Below, piece after piece: positions 43,304 through 53,604 of a stretch of DNA of 64,000 nucleotides. The stretch's first letter is position 1. The number at the start of each line of letters is the position of its first letter. This stretch comes from Prado023 sp963700395 (GTDB lineage: Bacteria > Actinomycetota > Actinomycetes > S36-B12 > CAIYMF01), in contig CAVOXI010000002.1 of the NCBI GenBank assembly GCA_963700395.1, positions 301,288 through 365,287 on the forward strand, written 5' to 3'. Under the pieces are notes generated by a model. The model saw nothing but the letters and a program-made list of their open reading frames with translations. It made no database searches and was not told the origin of the DNA. A program made the position numbers and the translations under genes.

Positions 43304-43717
43304 GGCCCCCGGGCGACCGGGGCGGGGCAGCCAACCCCGCACAATGCCGATGGTAGGGCCAGTCCAGCGTTGATGCCGCAGCCGGGACGTGGACCGCGCA
43401 CCCGGGCCGCGGCTGTGGAAGGGCCGCCAGCTTCGCCGGGATCAAGTCCTCCAGATCGCCAGCCTGCGCACCGCCCACTGCCCGCACCGACGCCGCGGCG
43501 GGCTGGTCGCAGGGCCGACGGATGGGGCTCACCCGCGTCATGCCGCCCCATCCGGCGGTCGGGGGCTCCGGCGCCCTATCGTGACCCAGATGCCAGTCGG
43601 ATGCTCAGCGGGGGGGCAGGGAGGACCGGACCACGTGAACCTCACTCCGTTGGCCCAACCTTCCCCGGCCTTCCGCCTGGGGCGGCCGCGCACCGTGCAT
43701 GCCAGTGGAGGGCCCGG

Positions 43718-45802
43718 ATGAGCACGCACGCGATGGCTGCTGCGGTGCCCGCCGACGCGCGGCCCTCGCTGTGGCGGCCGAGCGTGTTCGCCCTGACCTG
43801 GCAGGTGTGCACCTGGTTGGGGTGCGGGCTGGTGGGCTACTCGATGTGGCAGCTGGACGCGGCAGCGTGGCAGGCGATGGGCCCGCCGATGGCGATGATC
43901 ACCGCGGTGGTGCTGCTCAGCGAGCTGCGCCCGATCGTGATGACCCGGCTACCCGGGAACCCGGTGTCGATCTCGTTGGCCTTCGTGTTCGCCACCCTCT
44001 ACATCTGGGGGCTGTACCCGGCGCTGGTGCTGCAGGCGGCCGCGGTACTGCTCAGCGAGATCGTGGACCGCAAGGCCATGTGGAAGGTGCCGTTCAACAT
44101 CGGCCAGTACTCGATCAGCGTCACCGGGGCGTGGTTGGTGATGCGCTCCGCTGGGCTTGACCCGACGGCGTCCTCAGCGCATGCGCATCTGACGGCCGCG
44201 GATCTCGGGTGGGTCGTGGCCGGGTGGGTGGTCTACCACCTGGTCAACCTGGCCCTGGTCGCCGGGGCGGCCACCTCGACCGGGCTGACGTGGTGGGAGT
44301 CGTTCTCCGAGGAGTTCTGGTTCTTCACCGCTGCCGCGTTCGCGGTGCTGGCCCTCTCGCCCCTGGTCGCGGCGGTCGCGGTGGCGCAGCCGTACTCCTG
44401 GACCCTGCTGCCGCTGGTGCTGCTGCCCCTGATCGCGGTGCAGCGGACCGCGCAGATGTCCCGGGAGCGTGAGCACGAGGCACTGCACGACCCCCTGACC
44501 GGGTTACCCAACCGGCAGCTCCTGGCCGACCGGATCGCCCACGGCCTGGCCCGCGAGGGAAGGTCCGGGGGCCACCTGGTGCTGGCGTTCCTGGACCTGG
44601 ACATGTTCAAGGTGGTCAACGACGGCCTCGGGCACGCCGCCGGCGACGCGCTGCTCGTCGAGGTCGCCCACCGGCTGGGTTCGGTGATGCGCGCCGGGGA
44701 CACCCTGGCCCGATTCGGTGGAGACGAGTTCGCGATCGTCTTCGAAGACGTCCCCGAGGCCGAGGTCGGGGACCTGGCCACCCGGATCACCTCCTGCCTG
44801 GGCGCCCCGCTGCACTTCCAGGGCCGCGAGGTGACCATCACCGCCAGCATCGGGGTCACCCAGGCCACCCCCGGCTCAACCCCGGTCACCATGCTGCGCG
44901 ACGCTGACGCCGCCATGTACCGGGCCAAGGCCGGCGGTCGTGACCAGGTGGTGCACTTCCACACCGACATGCACCGCCAGGACACCGCCCGCCTGGACAC
45001 CGAGGCCGAACTGCGCATCGCCCTGGACCGCGGGCAGCTGTGTGCGCACTACCAACCCGTCGTCGACGTCGCCACCGAGACGATCATCGGCGTCGAGGCC
45101 CTCATCCGCTGGCAGCACCCGGAACGCGGACTCATCCCCCCGGCCGCGTTCATCCCCCTGGCCGAGGAGACTGGGCTGATCGTCCCCCTCGGACTGTGGA
45201 TGCTCAACCACACGCTGAGCCAGGCCCAACAAGTACGCCAGCGGTCCCCAGCCGCCTCGGACCTGTGGATCGCGGTGAACCTGTCCGCCCGCCAGCTGCA
45301 CACCCCCGACCTCGTCGAGCAGGTCGCCCACGCATTGGAAAGGACCGGTGTCCCACCGGCCCTGCTGCATCTGGAGATCACCGAATCGGTGGTCATGAAC
45401 AACCTGGACCCCACCCTGGACACCCTCCACCGGCTGCGCGCCTTGGGCATCCACCTCGTCATCGACGACTTCGGCACCGGCTACTCCTCCCTGTCCTACC
45501 TCAAGGAGTTGCCCGTGTCGACGCTCAAGATCGACCGATCCTTCATCAGCGGCCTCGGGAACCCCGACTCCTCCGACCTCCCCATCGTCCACGCCATCAC
45601 CAGCCTGGCCACGGCCCTGAACCTCCACGTGATCGCCGAAGGTGTGGAAACCCCCGAACAGCTTGACGCGCTGCGCGCCCTGGGTGTGCCCGCCGCCCAG
45701 GGCTACTACTGGTCCCGACCCAAACCCGCCCACGACCTCACCGGATGGATGCCCACCACCCCCACCACCCTCCGGGCCCCACGCCCCGAGGTATGCGGCT
45801 GA
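43718..45802 (+). CDS. Membrane GGDEF/EAL c-di-GMP turnover protein
   Basis: 694 residues. ATG 43718 is six bases after GGAGG; a longer open frame upstream is spurious. Residues 1-250 hold about seven membrane helices (a MASE-like sensor). GGDEF domain at about 260-420: HDPLTGLPNRQLLADRI, RFGGDEFAIVF, with inhibitory site RAGD. EAL domain at about 430-690: IIGVEALIRWQHP, NLSARQLHTPD, LEITESVVMNN and VIDDFGTGYSSLSYLKELP, EGVET, all metal and catalytic residues present. It can both make and degrade c-di-GMP. It faces the PAS-GGDEF gene across about 410 bp with no other signal seen. Confidence 0.93.
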   Translation: MSTHAMAAAVPADARPSLWRPSVFALTWQVCTWLGCGLVGYSMWQLDAAAWQAMGPPMAMITAVVLLSELRPIVMTRLPGNPVSISLAFVFATLYIWGLYPALVLQAAAVLLSEIVDRKAMWKVPFNIGQYSISVTGAWLVMRSAGLDPTASSAHAHLTAADLGWVVAGWVVYHLVNLALVAGAATSTGLTWWESFSEEFWFFTAAAFAVLALSPLVAAVAVAQPYSWTLLPLVLLPLIAVQRTAQMSREREHEALHDPLTGLPNRQLLADRIAHGLAREGRSGGHLVLAFLDLDMFKVVNDGLGHAAGDALLVEVAHRLGSVMRAGDTLARFGGDEFAIVFEDVPEAEVGDLATRITSCLGAPLHFQGREVTITASIGVTQATPGSTPVTMLRDADAAMYRAKAGGRDQVVHFHTDMHRQDTARLDTEAELRIALDRGQLCAHYQPVVDVATETIIGVEALIRWQHPERGLIPPAAFIPLAEETGLIVPLGLWMLNHTLSQAQQVRQRSPAASDLWIAVNLSARQLHTPDLVEQVAHALERTGVPPALLHLEITESVVMNNLDPTLDTLHRLRALGIHLVIDDFGTGYSSLSYLKELPVSTLKIDRSFISGLGNPDSSDLPIVHAITSLATALNLHVIAEGVETPEQLDALRALGVPAAQGYYWSRPKPAHDLTGWMPTTPTTLRAPRPEVCG

Positions 45803-45964
45803 CCACAACCCGCGTGGTGCCGTCCACGAGGCGGTGGTTGGTGGCCAGAGGATGGAGCAAGGCTGTGGCCTTCACGGGCAGGTCGGGGTGCGCATCAGCC
45901 CCGAACGCTCACGACCTGGTGGGGCCCGGGGGGCCCATACCGCTGAACCCGCTGACGGGCGAAG

Positions 45965-47428
45965 TCACGTGGATGCTTCGGATGCCCAAGCCCTGCGGTG
46001 GGCCAACGTGGCTGCTCGGGGTGGTAGCCCGTCGTATGCGGCGTACTTGTAGGCGTCGGCGCGCGTCGGGAAGTTGAAGGTGGTGTCGATGAACTCGTCG
46101 ATGGCACCGTCGCGGTGGAGCAGGGCCTGGGCGACGTGGATGAGTTCGGTTGCCTCCTCCCCGAGGATGTGGGTGCCGAGGAGTCGACGGTCCGATCGGC
46201 GGAACACCAGCTTGAGGACTCCCTCGGTTGAACCCGAGATGCGCGCTCGGGCGTTGCCCGTGAAGTACGTACGGCCGGTTGCGACATCCTCGCTCGCGGC
46301 GCGTGCCGCTTCCTCTGTGAGTCCCACCATCGCCACCTCTGGGAGCGTGTAGATCCCGGTGGGCACCATCGTGTCGAGCGACTCCTTGTAGGGGATGTCG
46401 AACGCACGGCACATGGCAACGCGCGCCTGCTCCATGGCCACGGACGCGAGGCCCGGCGGGCCGGTGATGTCACCCGCGGCGTAGACCCCCTGGGCTGTCG
46501 TCATGAACTGGTCGTCGACCTTGATGCGCCCACGAGCATCGGACCCGACCCCCACCTCGCTGAGTCCGAGGCCCTCGATGTTGCCGGTGCGGCCGAGCGC
46601 GTGGAGCACGGCATCGGCGGGAAGTGCCTCCTGGCCGACCTGCACCATCAAGCCATGGGGCGTCCGCGTGACCGAGTCGACCTGCGACTCGAACATCAGC
46701 CGTGCACCGGATCTCTGGAGGCTGTCCGCGAGGGCCCCGGAGATCTCCGCGTCCAGGATGGGCAGCAGGCGTGACCCCCGATCGACCAGTGTGACCTCGA
46801 CGCCGAGCGCGGCGAAGATGGAGGCGTACTCCGTGCCCACCGGCCCGCCCCCCACAACAACCAGGCGCCCCGGCAGCCGATCGATCGACAGCACGGTCTC
46901 GGAGTCATGGACGTCGGGGTCGTCGAAGGGCAGGCCGGGCGGGTGGTGCGGTCGGGAACCGGTTGCGATCAGGATCACTCGCGCCTGAAGGATTCGTTCG
47001 TGGCCATCGTCGCCACGGACGACCACCGTGCGGCCCGGACCGAGGCTCGCCTCCCCGTGCACGAGCTGAATGCTGTGGCGCTCGAGGTTCTCGCGCACGG
47101 CCTGCGTCAATGTCGTGACCACGTCGGTCACGTGGGCCCTCAACCGATCCATGGCGAGGTCCGGCGACAGGCTCAGGCCGATCCCGAACACCTCACGTCG
47201 GGACCATCCGGTGAGATACACCGCGGCGTCCCGCAGGGCCTTCACCGGCACCCCGGACACAGCGATCGCCGACCCCCCGGGATCCGCTCGCCGCTCGACG
47301 ACGGCCACCCGGTATCCGTAGTAGGCAGCCTGCGTGGCGCCCTTCTCCCCCGCCGGCCCCGAACCGATGACGACCAGATCGAAGTCGTTGTCGCCCGCAC
47401 TCGGCCCTGCCTCGCCCCAGATGGTCAT
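45965..47428 (-). CDS. sthA: Soluble pyridine nucleotide transhydrogenase (Si-specific)
   Basis: 487 residues from ATG 47428 (MTIWGEAGPSAGDNDFDLVV). FAD-binding GSGPAGEKGATQAAYYGYRV, NAD(P)-binding VVVGGGPVGTEYASIFAALG, FAD-binding GVYAAGDITGPPGLASVAMEQ-like segment and the C-terminal dimerisation domain are intact. The position of the redox disulfide of related reductases reads GGSAIAVSGVPVKALRD, with no cysteine, as expected for SthA. It transfers hydride between NADPH and NAD+, balancing the two pools in the cytoplasm. Confidence 0.9.
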   Translation of the reverse strand: MTIWGEAGPSAGDNDFDLVVIGSGPAGEKGATQAAYYGYRVAVVERRADPGGSAIAVSGVPVKALRDAAVYLTGWSRREVFGIGLSLSPDLAMDRLRAHVTDVVTTLTQAVRENLERHSIQLVHGEASLGPGRTVVVRGDDGHERILQARVILIATGSRPHHPPGLPFDDPDVHDSETVLSIDRLPGRLVVVGGGPVGTEYASIFAALGVEVTLVDRGSRLLPILDAEISGALADSLQRSGARLMFESQVDSVTRTPHGLMVQVGQEALPADAVLHALGRTGNIEGLGLSEVGVGSDARGRIKVDDQFMTTAQGVYAAGDITGPPGLASVAMEQARVAMCRAFDIPYKESLDTMVPTGIYTLPEVAMVGLTEEAARAASEDVATGRTYFTGNARARISGSTEGVLKLVFRRSDRRLLGTHILGEEATELIHVAQALLHRDGAIDEFIDTTFNFPTRADAYKYAAYDGLPPRAATLAHRRAWASEAST

Positions 47429-47715
47429 CGCGACCCCTCTCGCAGGTGGATCCGCTTCCCCGTCGGTGTGAGGTGGAGCGAGGATGACGGCGGGACAACG
47501 GGTGTTGGCTCCCTGGTGACGCAGCATCCACCCCATCGCCGCACTTGTCCATGGCCCCGGAGGGACCGATCAGGGGCCACTGGACATATGGCCCGGCCCT
47601 TGGCGCGGCCCGCGAGTCGTCCGGGCGCGGCGACACCGAAGCGACTTGGGACACGTACGAGCAGGTGGTGCCGGCGGCCCGCCGTGGGGATGAGCTCCCG
47701 CAGGGTTGGTCGGAT

Positions 47716-48585
47716 CTACGGCGTCGCGCGTTGGGCGATGTAGACCAGGAATCTGTCGGCGGGGCTGGGCTGCCGGTCGTTGTACTGACCGCGCACCTGC
47801 ACCGATGCGAACCCTGCGCCTTGGAGCATCATCACGAGTTCGCCTCGGAAGTACAGGTTGGACGTCAGCACGCGGCTCTCCTCGGCGATCAGCGTCCCGT
47901 CGCGCCACTGGCTGGCGTGGATCTCCCACGCCGCCTGTTGGATCACCGGGTCCAGGCTGAGCATCCGCGACGCCAGCGCGTACTGGCAACCATCCGCAGC
48001 CAGCCTCCGTTCGCCGGGCGGGGGCTCGGGTTCGGGCAGCGCACCGGATCCCTGCGCCACCCAGTATGCCCAGTACGTCGCATCCGAGTACGGCACCTCG
48101 TTGTCCAGGACCAGTCGACCCCCGGGCTCGAGGTGGTCATGCAGGCGACGTAACGCTTCCTGGTCCTGCTCCCGCGTCGATCCCAGGCCGAGGCCACCGC
48201 AGACGATGATGGTCTGGTACCGACGGGGAACATCCAGTTCGTGCATGGCCTGGCAGTACAGCTGCGGCTCCCGGCCGACCGCCTGTGCGGCCTCCCGGCA
48301 CAGGCTGATCATGTCCGGCGAGATGTCGCATCCATCGACGTCCAACCCGGCGGCCACCCAGGGAACGAGCAGGCGGCCAGTGCCACAGGCGACGTCCAAC
48401 GCCGGCTGGCCAGCCTCGACGAACTGCCGGAAGTAGTCGATCTCAGGACCGGAGTCACGGAACAGCGACCACCACCGGGCCACCAGCCCGTGGTGCCAAC
48501 TCCTTGGCTCAACAGGATCCACGTCGACATCACCAGCCCTCCGCTCACGCGCCGGCGATCCGAACTCGCCAGCCCCTGCCACCAT
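47716..48585 (-). CDS. Class I SAM-dependent methyltransferase
   Basis: 289 residues from ATG 48585. The SAM-binding motif I is ALDVACGTGRLLVPW, motif II region DGCDISPDMISLCREAA, motif IV IIVCGGLGLGST, and post-motif HDHLEPGGRLVLDNEVPY. The C-terminal part (LYFRGELVMMLQGAGFASVQ) is a typical ending. Substrate unknown; the closest general type is small-molecule methyltransferases. It stands alone. Confidence 0.88.
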   Translation of the reverse strand: MVAGAGEFGSPARERRAGDVDVDPVEPRSWHHGLVARWWSLFRDSGPEIDYFRQFVEAGQPALDVACGTGRLLVPWVAAGLDVDGCDISPDMISLCREAAQAVGREPQLYCQAMHELDVPRRYQTIIVCGGLGLGSTREQDQEALRRLHDHLEPGGRLVLDNEVPYSDATYWAYWVAQGSGALPEPEPPPGERRLAADGCQYALASRMLSLDPVIQQAAWEIHASQWRDGTLIAEESRVLTSNLYFRGELVMMLQGAGFASVQVRGQYNDRQPSPADRFLVYIAQRATP

Positions 48586-48942
48586 CACCACGTTGCCGCA
48601 GACGCACGTTCTGGAACCCAACCTGCGGCAAGCGACGATCCAGCGCAACCTGCAGCGGCGCTGCCAAGGACGAAGCCTGTACCCGAGCAGTGGGCTCACC
48701 CATACACGACCTCTGATCGTCCCCCAGGCGCACGCCGCCGCACACCCAGCGTGGCCCTTGGATGCCGCCTCCTCTGGGCGCTGATGGCTACCCCGTGTGC
48801 GCGACGGGCGGCGAAGTGGGGCACCCGAGGCGGTCGTCGCGCGGGGGACGGGTGTGGCTTCGGGCGTGGGCCAGAAGGACTCGGCACGGAGGCCGAGCTT
48901 GGGCCACTGGCGGGGGCCAGCGCCCTGTGCCAAGGTCGATCG

Positions 48943-49702
48943 GTGACTGACTTCCTGCCTGACAGCCTGCGCGACAGGACCTTCCGTAACCAGAGCCTGC
49001 GCGGGTCTCGGTTCATCGGTTGCGACTTCGGTGACGTTGTCGTCCGCGGGAGCGAGGTGGCAGGCATGGAGATCGAGTCCCCGTGGCTTCTGGAGGGTGA
49101 TGGCCGGCTGCTGGTCAACGGCGTCAACGTCGTGCCCCTGGTCGACGCCGAGTTGAATCGCCGGTTCCCCGGACGCGCGCTGCGCGACGCCGAGACCCCG
49201 GAAGGTCTCTCCGCGGCCTGGGCGGCCCTCGAGCGGACATGGCAGGCCACCCTCGACCGGGCCCTGGCGACGCCGCCCGGCACGGTGGAGGCGTCGGTCG
49301 GACGACGAGTGGACCTTCACCCAGACCCTGCGCCACCTCGTGATGGCAACCGACACCTGGCTGGGCAAGGCGATCCTTGAACGGGACCGGCCCTACCACG
49401 CGGCCGGCCTGCCCAACGACGACGACAGCCCCGCCTTCGACGCGTCGGACTTCTCCGCCGAACCGCCACCGTTCCCCGAGGTCCTCGAAGCTCGAGCCGA
49501 CAGGCAGGCCATGGTGCGCCACTACATCGCGAACGTCACCTCTGAGGACCTCGCAGCGCCGCGGAAGAACCCGCACGCCCCCGACTACCCCGAGACAGTG
49601 CTCTCGTGCCTGCGCACCATCCTGGAAGAGGAATGGGAGCACCACCGGTACGCCGTGCGTGACCTCGACACACTCGCCCAAGCGCGCCCCACACCGGGCT
49701 AG
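48943..49702 (+). CDS. DinB-superfamily protein with pentapeptide-like N-terminus, frameshifted
   Basis: About 253 residues after repair. A GTG at 48943 opens VTDFLPDSLRDRTFRNQSL, RGSRFIGCDFGDVVVRG, a short pentapeptide-repeat-like strip. From about residue 90 a DinB-like four-helix bundle follows (GLSAAWAALERTWQATLDRA; TFTQTLRHLVMATDTWLGKA; EEEWEHHRYAVRDLDTLAQA) with histidines at metal-ligand positions (RHLVM, EHHRYA). The frame breaks at 49300-49301, a doubled G; removing it gives ASVDDEWTFTQTL. DinB-like proteins are thiol-dependent transferases or metal-binding proteins in actinobacteria. The 357 bp upstream show nothing. Confidence 0.8.
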
Positions 49703-50129
49703 CAGTCTCCCGGGCCGCCGATGCGACAGTCGGGACCGCGGTCCATCGCTGTGCCGGGCGGATCCGCCCACCCCGGCAGGATCGTCCCGCTGCACATCAA
49801 GGTGCTTCGAAGCGTGGGACCCCGAAGCGGTCCGGGCGCTCGCCGGGCGGCGGTCGAGACTCAGGTCATGGGCAAAGCCCCGCTCCGGATCGCGATGAAG
49901 ACACCGGCCTGGGACCTGGTGATCAGGGACTGAACCTGGAGGGAGGGACCGACGAGCCAGGGCGACGGCGCGTCGGACGTGCCGGAGCCGGGACCTTCGC
50001 CTCTGCTGCTCCGGATCGCCTCGACTGAGAATCGAGGTGGTTGGCGACGCGCCGTGCGAGCACCGCGGGGAGGAGGGGCTCCTCTCAGGTGCCGGTGCCG
50101 GGGTGCGCCGCATGGGCGAGGTGAGCGGC
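49703..50129. other. Gene-free region
   Basis: About 430 bp between the DinB-like gene and the TAP-type hydrolase; no frame with a ribosome binding site or recognisable motif. Confidence 0.35.
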
Positions 50130-51665
50130 ATGTCGTCGATGGGATCGGACAGCGGGCCCGGCCGCAACCGCGGCCCCCACATGCAGGCCGGGCCGCGGAC
50201 GCGCATCCCGCGGGTCGGGCTCCTCGCCGCCGCCGCACTCCTCGCCGCCGCGGCGGCATGCGGGGGCCCAACACCCGAGGGCGCGCCTGCGGTTGCGCTC
50301 AGCGCATGCACCGCCGACGGCCTCGCGGCCCAGTGCGCCACCGTCAGCGTGCCCGAGGACCCCAACAACGCCAGCCGGAGCGGCATCCCCATCCGCGTGG
50401 TCGTGCTGCCCGGCGCGGAGCCTCGGCAGCCCGATCCGGTGGTGTGGTTCGCGGGCGGGCCGGGCGATTCCGCGGTGGACACGATCACCCGCGTGCGCCC
50501 GCTGCTGGCCGCGAACGAGCATCGCGACCTGGTCTTCATCGAGCAGCGGGGAACCGGCGCCTCGAGCGTGACCTGCCCGGCCTTGCCGCAGACCGCCGAT
50601 CCGGCGGCGCTGCGGGCGGCCGTCAGCGAGTGCGTGCAGGGCCTCGACAACGACCTGCGCTTCTACTCCACCGAGCAGTTCACCGACGACCTCGACCAGG
50701 TGCTGGCGGGCCTGCACTACGGCAAGGTCAACCTGGTCGGCATCTCCTACGGGGCGACCGCCGAGCAGGTGTTCGCCGCTCGCCACCCCGATCGGGTGCG
50801 CTCGATGACGCTGTTCAGCGGCACCCTGCTGGATGTGCCCGTGCTGGAACGCTTTCCATCGAACGCCCAGCGGGCGCTGGAGGCGGTGTTCGAGGAGTGC
50901 GCACGGCAGCCGCGATGCCACGCCGCGTTCCCCGACCTGCGCTCGGACTGGGCCGCGCTGTGGGCCTCAGTGACCGCCGAGCCGTGGGTCGTCCCGGCCG
51001 ACCGGTCGCCGAGCGGCGAGCAAGCCGTGTTCGACGCTGACTGGGTCGCGTCGGGCATCCATGACCAGCTCTTCGTCGCCACCAGCCAGGTCCGGATCCC
51101 GCTGTTGGTCCACCTGCTCGGCTCCACCGACGACCACGTCGGGGCGCTGCTAGCGATCGCCACCTCCGGCGCGACCCTGCCAGATCCTGCCGCCGACAGT
51201 CCAAGCGCGACACAGATGCTGCCCTTCGCGGTGCGATGCCACGAGCCGTGGGCCCGATACGACCCGACGCGCCTCGAGGGGAGCACCAGTTACGAGTACG
51301 GCTTCGACACGGCTACCGCACAGTGGTGGCAGGCCGTGTGCTCGGCCATCCCGAAGACCGCGCCGCCGGGCGGGAGCACCCGGCTGCACCCCTCGGAGGT
51401 GCCGGTGCTCGCCTTCAACGGTCAGGTCGACCCGCAGGACCCGCCCGCCAACATGGCCGGAGCGGGTGACGTCTGGCCCAACAGCACCCTGCTGGCGGTC
51501 CCCGCCCAGGGACACGACCTCGACCCCGCCTCGGCCGCCTGCGAGATCCCGATCATGACGGCCTTCATCAACGATCCCGCAGCGCGCGCCCTGGACACCG
51601 CGTGCCTCTCGAAGCTGCGGGCGCCAGCCTTCGCCCTCACCCTGCAGGAGGCAGCAGCTCCCTGA
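50130..51665 (+). CDS. TAP-type alpha/beta hydrolase lipoprotein
   Basis: 511 residues from ATG 50130, with GAGGTGAG upstream; ATG 50112 is an alternative. An arginine-rich N-terminus precedes LLAAAALLAAAAACGG, a lipobox. The triad is Ser in VNLVGISYGATAEQ, Asp in VLAFNGQVDPQDPP and His in AVPAQGHDLDP. VVWFAGGPGDSAVDTI and LVFIEQRGTGASS match the tripeptidyl-aminopeptidase/SCO7095 group, with a C-terminal TAP-like cap. Probably an exported exopeptidase or esterase anchored to the membrane. Confidence 0.88.
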   Translation: MSSMGSDSGPGRNRGPHMQAGPRTRIPRVGLLAAAALLAAAAACGGPTPEGAPAVALSACTADGLAAQCATVSVPEDPNNASRSGIPIRVVVLPGAEPRQPDPVVWFAGGPGDSAVDTITRVRPLLAANEHRDLVFIEQRGTGASSVTCPALPQTADPAALRAAVSECVQGLDNDLRFYSTEQFTDDLDQVLAGLHYGKVNLVGISYGATAEQVFAARHPDRVRSMTLFSGTLLDVPVLERFPSNAQRALEAVFEECARQPRCHAAFPDLRSDWAALWASVTAEPWVVPADRSPSGEQAVFDADWVASGIHDQLFVATSQVRIPLLVHLLGSTDDHVGALLAIATSGATLPDPAADSPSATQMLPFAVRCHEPWARYDPTRLEGSTSYEYGFDTATAQWWQAVCSAIPKTAPPGGSTRLHPSEVPVLAFNGQVDPQDPPANMAGAGDVWPNSTLLAVPAQGHDLDPASAACEIPIMTAFINDPAARALDTACLSKLRAPAFALTLQEAAAP

Positions 51666-51805
51666 CCTATTGACCTGGTACCGCCAGTGGACGAGGTCCG
51701 GGCCATGGGTCACCCGTCCCAGTTGTGAGCCTGCCACTCCTCACCCCCACGAACGACGTGCGCTGTGCGCGCGAAGCAGCAGGGCCGCTTGACTGCTGAA
51801 GGCGC

Positions 51806-53269
51806 TCAATACACTGGCTTGATCCCGAAGAAGGTCGTCTTGGCGCGGCTGACATGTTTGAGCAGTTTCATGGCGTACCTGTAGCGCTGGGAATCCACTG
51901 CGCTGATAGCGTCTCTGGGCACGTTGTCGATCGACTCGATGAAGTCGGCGAAGGTGCCGGCCACCTTGGACAGTCGATCCTTGGCCACGAATTCGATGGC
52001 GTCGTCGTCGGTGAGCAGATACACCGGATTGGTGATGTAGTTCACGACCGGCACTCCGGCGGCATACCAATCGCCGCCATCGGTGGGAGGGTAATCGCCC
52101 AGCGGTCCCTCGGCGGGGAGCAGGACCGTGCGGCTGAGCTCGTGGGTCTTGGCAGCGTCGAGGAGCAGGCCGGTCACGGTGCGGTTCATGGGCACGAACA
52201 CCCCCGCCGCCTCCGGGAGTCCCGTGGGGACCAGCCGCTGCTGGTCGTCCTCGATGGCCTCGAGGGCGATGTGTTCGATGGTGATCTCCAGCGCCGTGTG
52301 CTTCACGACGTCATCGCGGTGCGTCTCGATGAAGGTCCGCGTGCCCAGGGATCCGTAGAAGTGCCCCGCGGTGAGCACGACGACCAGCCGGCGTTTCAGG
52401 GCCCTGTGCTGGGCGAAGTGCCGGGCGAGGGCGAGCACCACGGCCACGCCGCTGGCGTCCTCGACGGGCGAGGCGAAGGGAGAGTCGTGGTGGCAGGTCA
52501 GGACGATGGTCTCCTCGCTCGAGCCCGGGACCTCGCCCACGATGTTGTGCATCGTTCCCGGTTCCCTGATCCCGGCCAGGCGCAGGCGGGCCTTGCCGTC
52601 CCCGCTCTCGGCGGCCGTGCGTAGCCACGGCGCGTCGTCCCGGCCGACCCAGAACCCAGGGATGGGCTTGTCGAGGATGTCCTTCTCCCGGAAGCCGTAT
52701 GGGGCATACATGTGGCAGTTACCCCCCGGCTGGTCCTTGACGATGCCGATGAAGCCCACGGCCCCCCGTTTGGCAGCCAGGTGGTAGAGGTGCCACCCGA
52801 GCCGGACCCACGTGGCTGGGTGCTTGACGAGGTCGAGGCTGCCGTCGGGGTCGTACTGGCCGAGGCTGAACTTCCTGAGCAGCTTCACATCCAGGTCCGG
52901 GAAGCCGATCTCGGTGACGACGATGGCTCCCTGCCAGTCGGCCCGATGCCAGAGCGTGGCTGGGTCGGCGAAGACCAGCCTGGCTTCCCTGCCCTCCGTC
53001 GGGGTGAACGCCGAGTAGGGGATCGGGAACGAGTCCACCTGCTTGAAGCCTGAGCCGTCGTCGATCTCCACCGAGTGCGTCTCTGCGGCCCAGTGGGTGA
53101 TGGGGATGGGCTCCCGGCGAACCTTCTCGAGCCCGAAATCGCGCAGATGCGCCTCGATGTAGTCCTCGTTCTGCTGGTCCGCCGCACTTCCCGCGCGGCG
53201 AGCGCCCATGCTCACCTGGTCCGTGATCCACCCGAACATCTGCTCGTTGTCGAACCGGTCGCTGGGCAT
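51806..53269 (-). CDS. M28-family metallopeptidase-like protein
   Basis: 487 residues, no signal peptide. PA-like insertion around 80-200, then the M28 core: TIVLTCHHDSPFASPVEDAS, GVAVVLALARHFAQHRALKR and LVVVLTAGHFYGSLGTRTFI. The HHDS and EDASG elements supply the first metal ligands. The general-base/metal Glu position reads ALEITIEHIALEAIE, and LGDYPPTDGGDWYAAGVPVV lies near the last ligand region; a canonical final His is not obvious, so activity may be altered. Related proteins are aminopeptidases or amidases. It is divergent from the penicillin acylase gene across 335 bp. Confidence 0.78.
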   Translation of the reverse strand: MPSDRFDNEQMFGWITDQVSMGARRAGSAADQQNEDYIEAHLRDFGLEKVRREPIPITHWAAETHSVEIDDGSGFKQVDSFPIPYSAFTPTEGREARLVFADPATLWHRADWQGAIVVTEIGFPDLDVKLLRKFSLGQYDPDGSLDLVKHPATWVRLGWHLYHLAAKRGAVGFIGIVKDQPGGNCHMYAPYGFREKDILDKPIPGFWVGRDDAPWLRTAAESGDGKARLRLAGIREPGTMHNIVGEVPGSSEETIVLTCHHDSPFASPVEDASGVAVVLALARHFAQHRALKRRLVVVLTAGHFYGSLGTRTFIETHRDDVVKHTALEITIEHIALEAIEDDQQRLVPTGLPEAAGVFVPMNRTVTGLLLDAAKTHELSRTVLLPAEGPLGDYPPTDGGDWYAAGVPVVNYITNPVYLLTDDDAIEFVAKDRLSKVAGTFADFIESIDNVPRDAISAVDSQRYRYAMKLLKHVSRAKTTFFGIKPVY

Positions 53270-53604
53270 TGCCGCTCCTCACCTGGTCGCATGGCCTCTC
53301 GTGCAGCCTCATCCCAGACCACAGTCCCCGAGTGACGCGGAACTCCCGACGAGGAATGGGCAGGGGAGATTTCCTGCGCTGACAACCCGCGCGGGACGTT
53401 GGCCACCCGTAGTCGTTCACGCCGAACGGCCCCGGCCAGGAACGGGATGCAGTGAGCACAACCGTACTTGGCTTGAGTCGGTCCGCGCTGGTCGCACGGT
53501 GGCCATGTGTTGCCCACCTTGCGGCGGTGCGCCGGGGCAGTTCTGGTGACTGTGCGGTCGCGCTCAGGCGGCACCCGGGCAACGGCCGTGGCTAGGGTGA
53601 TTCT

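Noticed and set aside
41978..43717. Very long forward frame leading into the GGDEF/EAL gene (1274 codons)
   Set aside because: It runs antisense through the PAS-GGDEF gene; the true start at 43718 has a GGAGG site and the membrane domain begins there.
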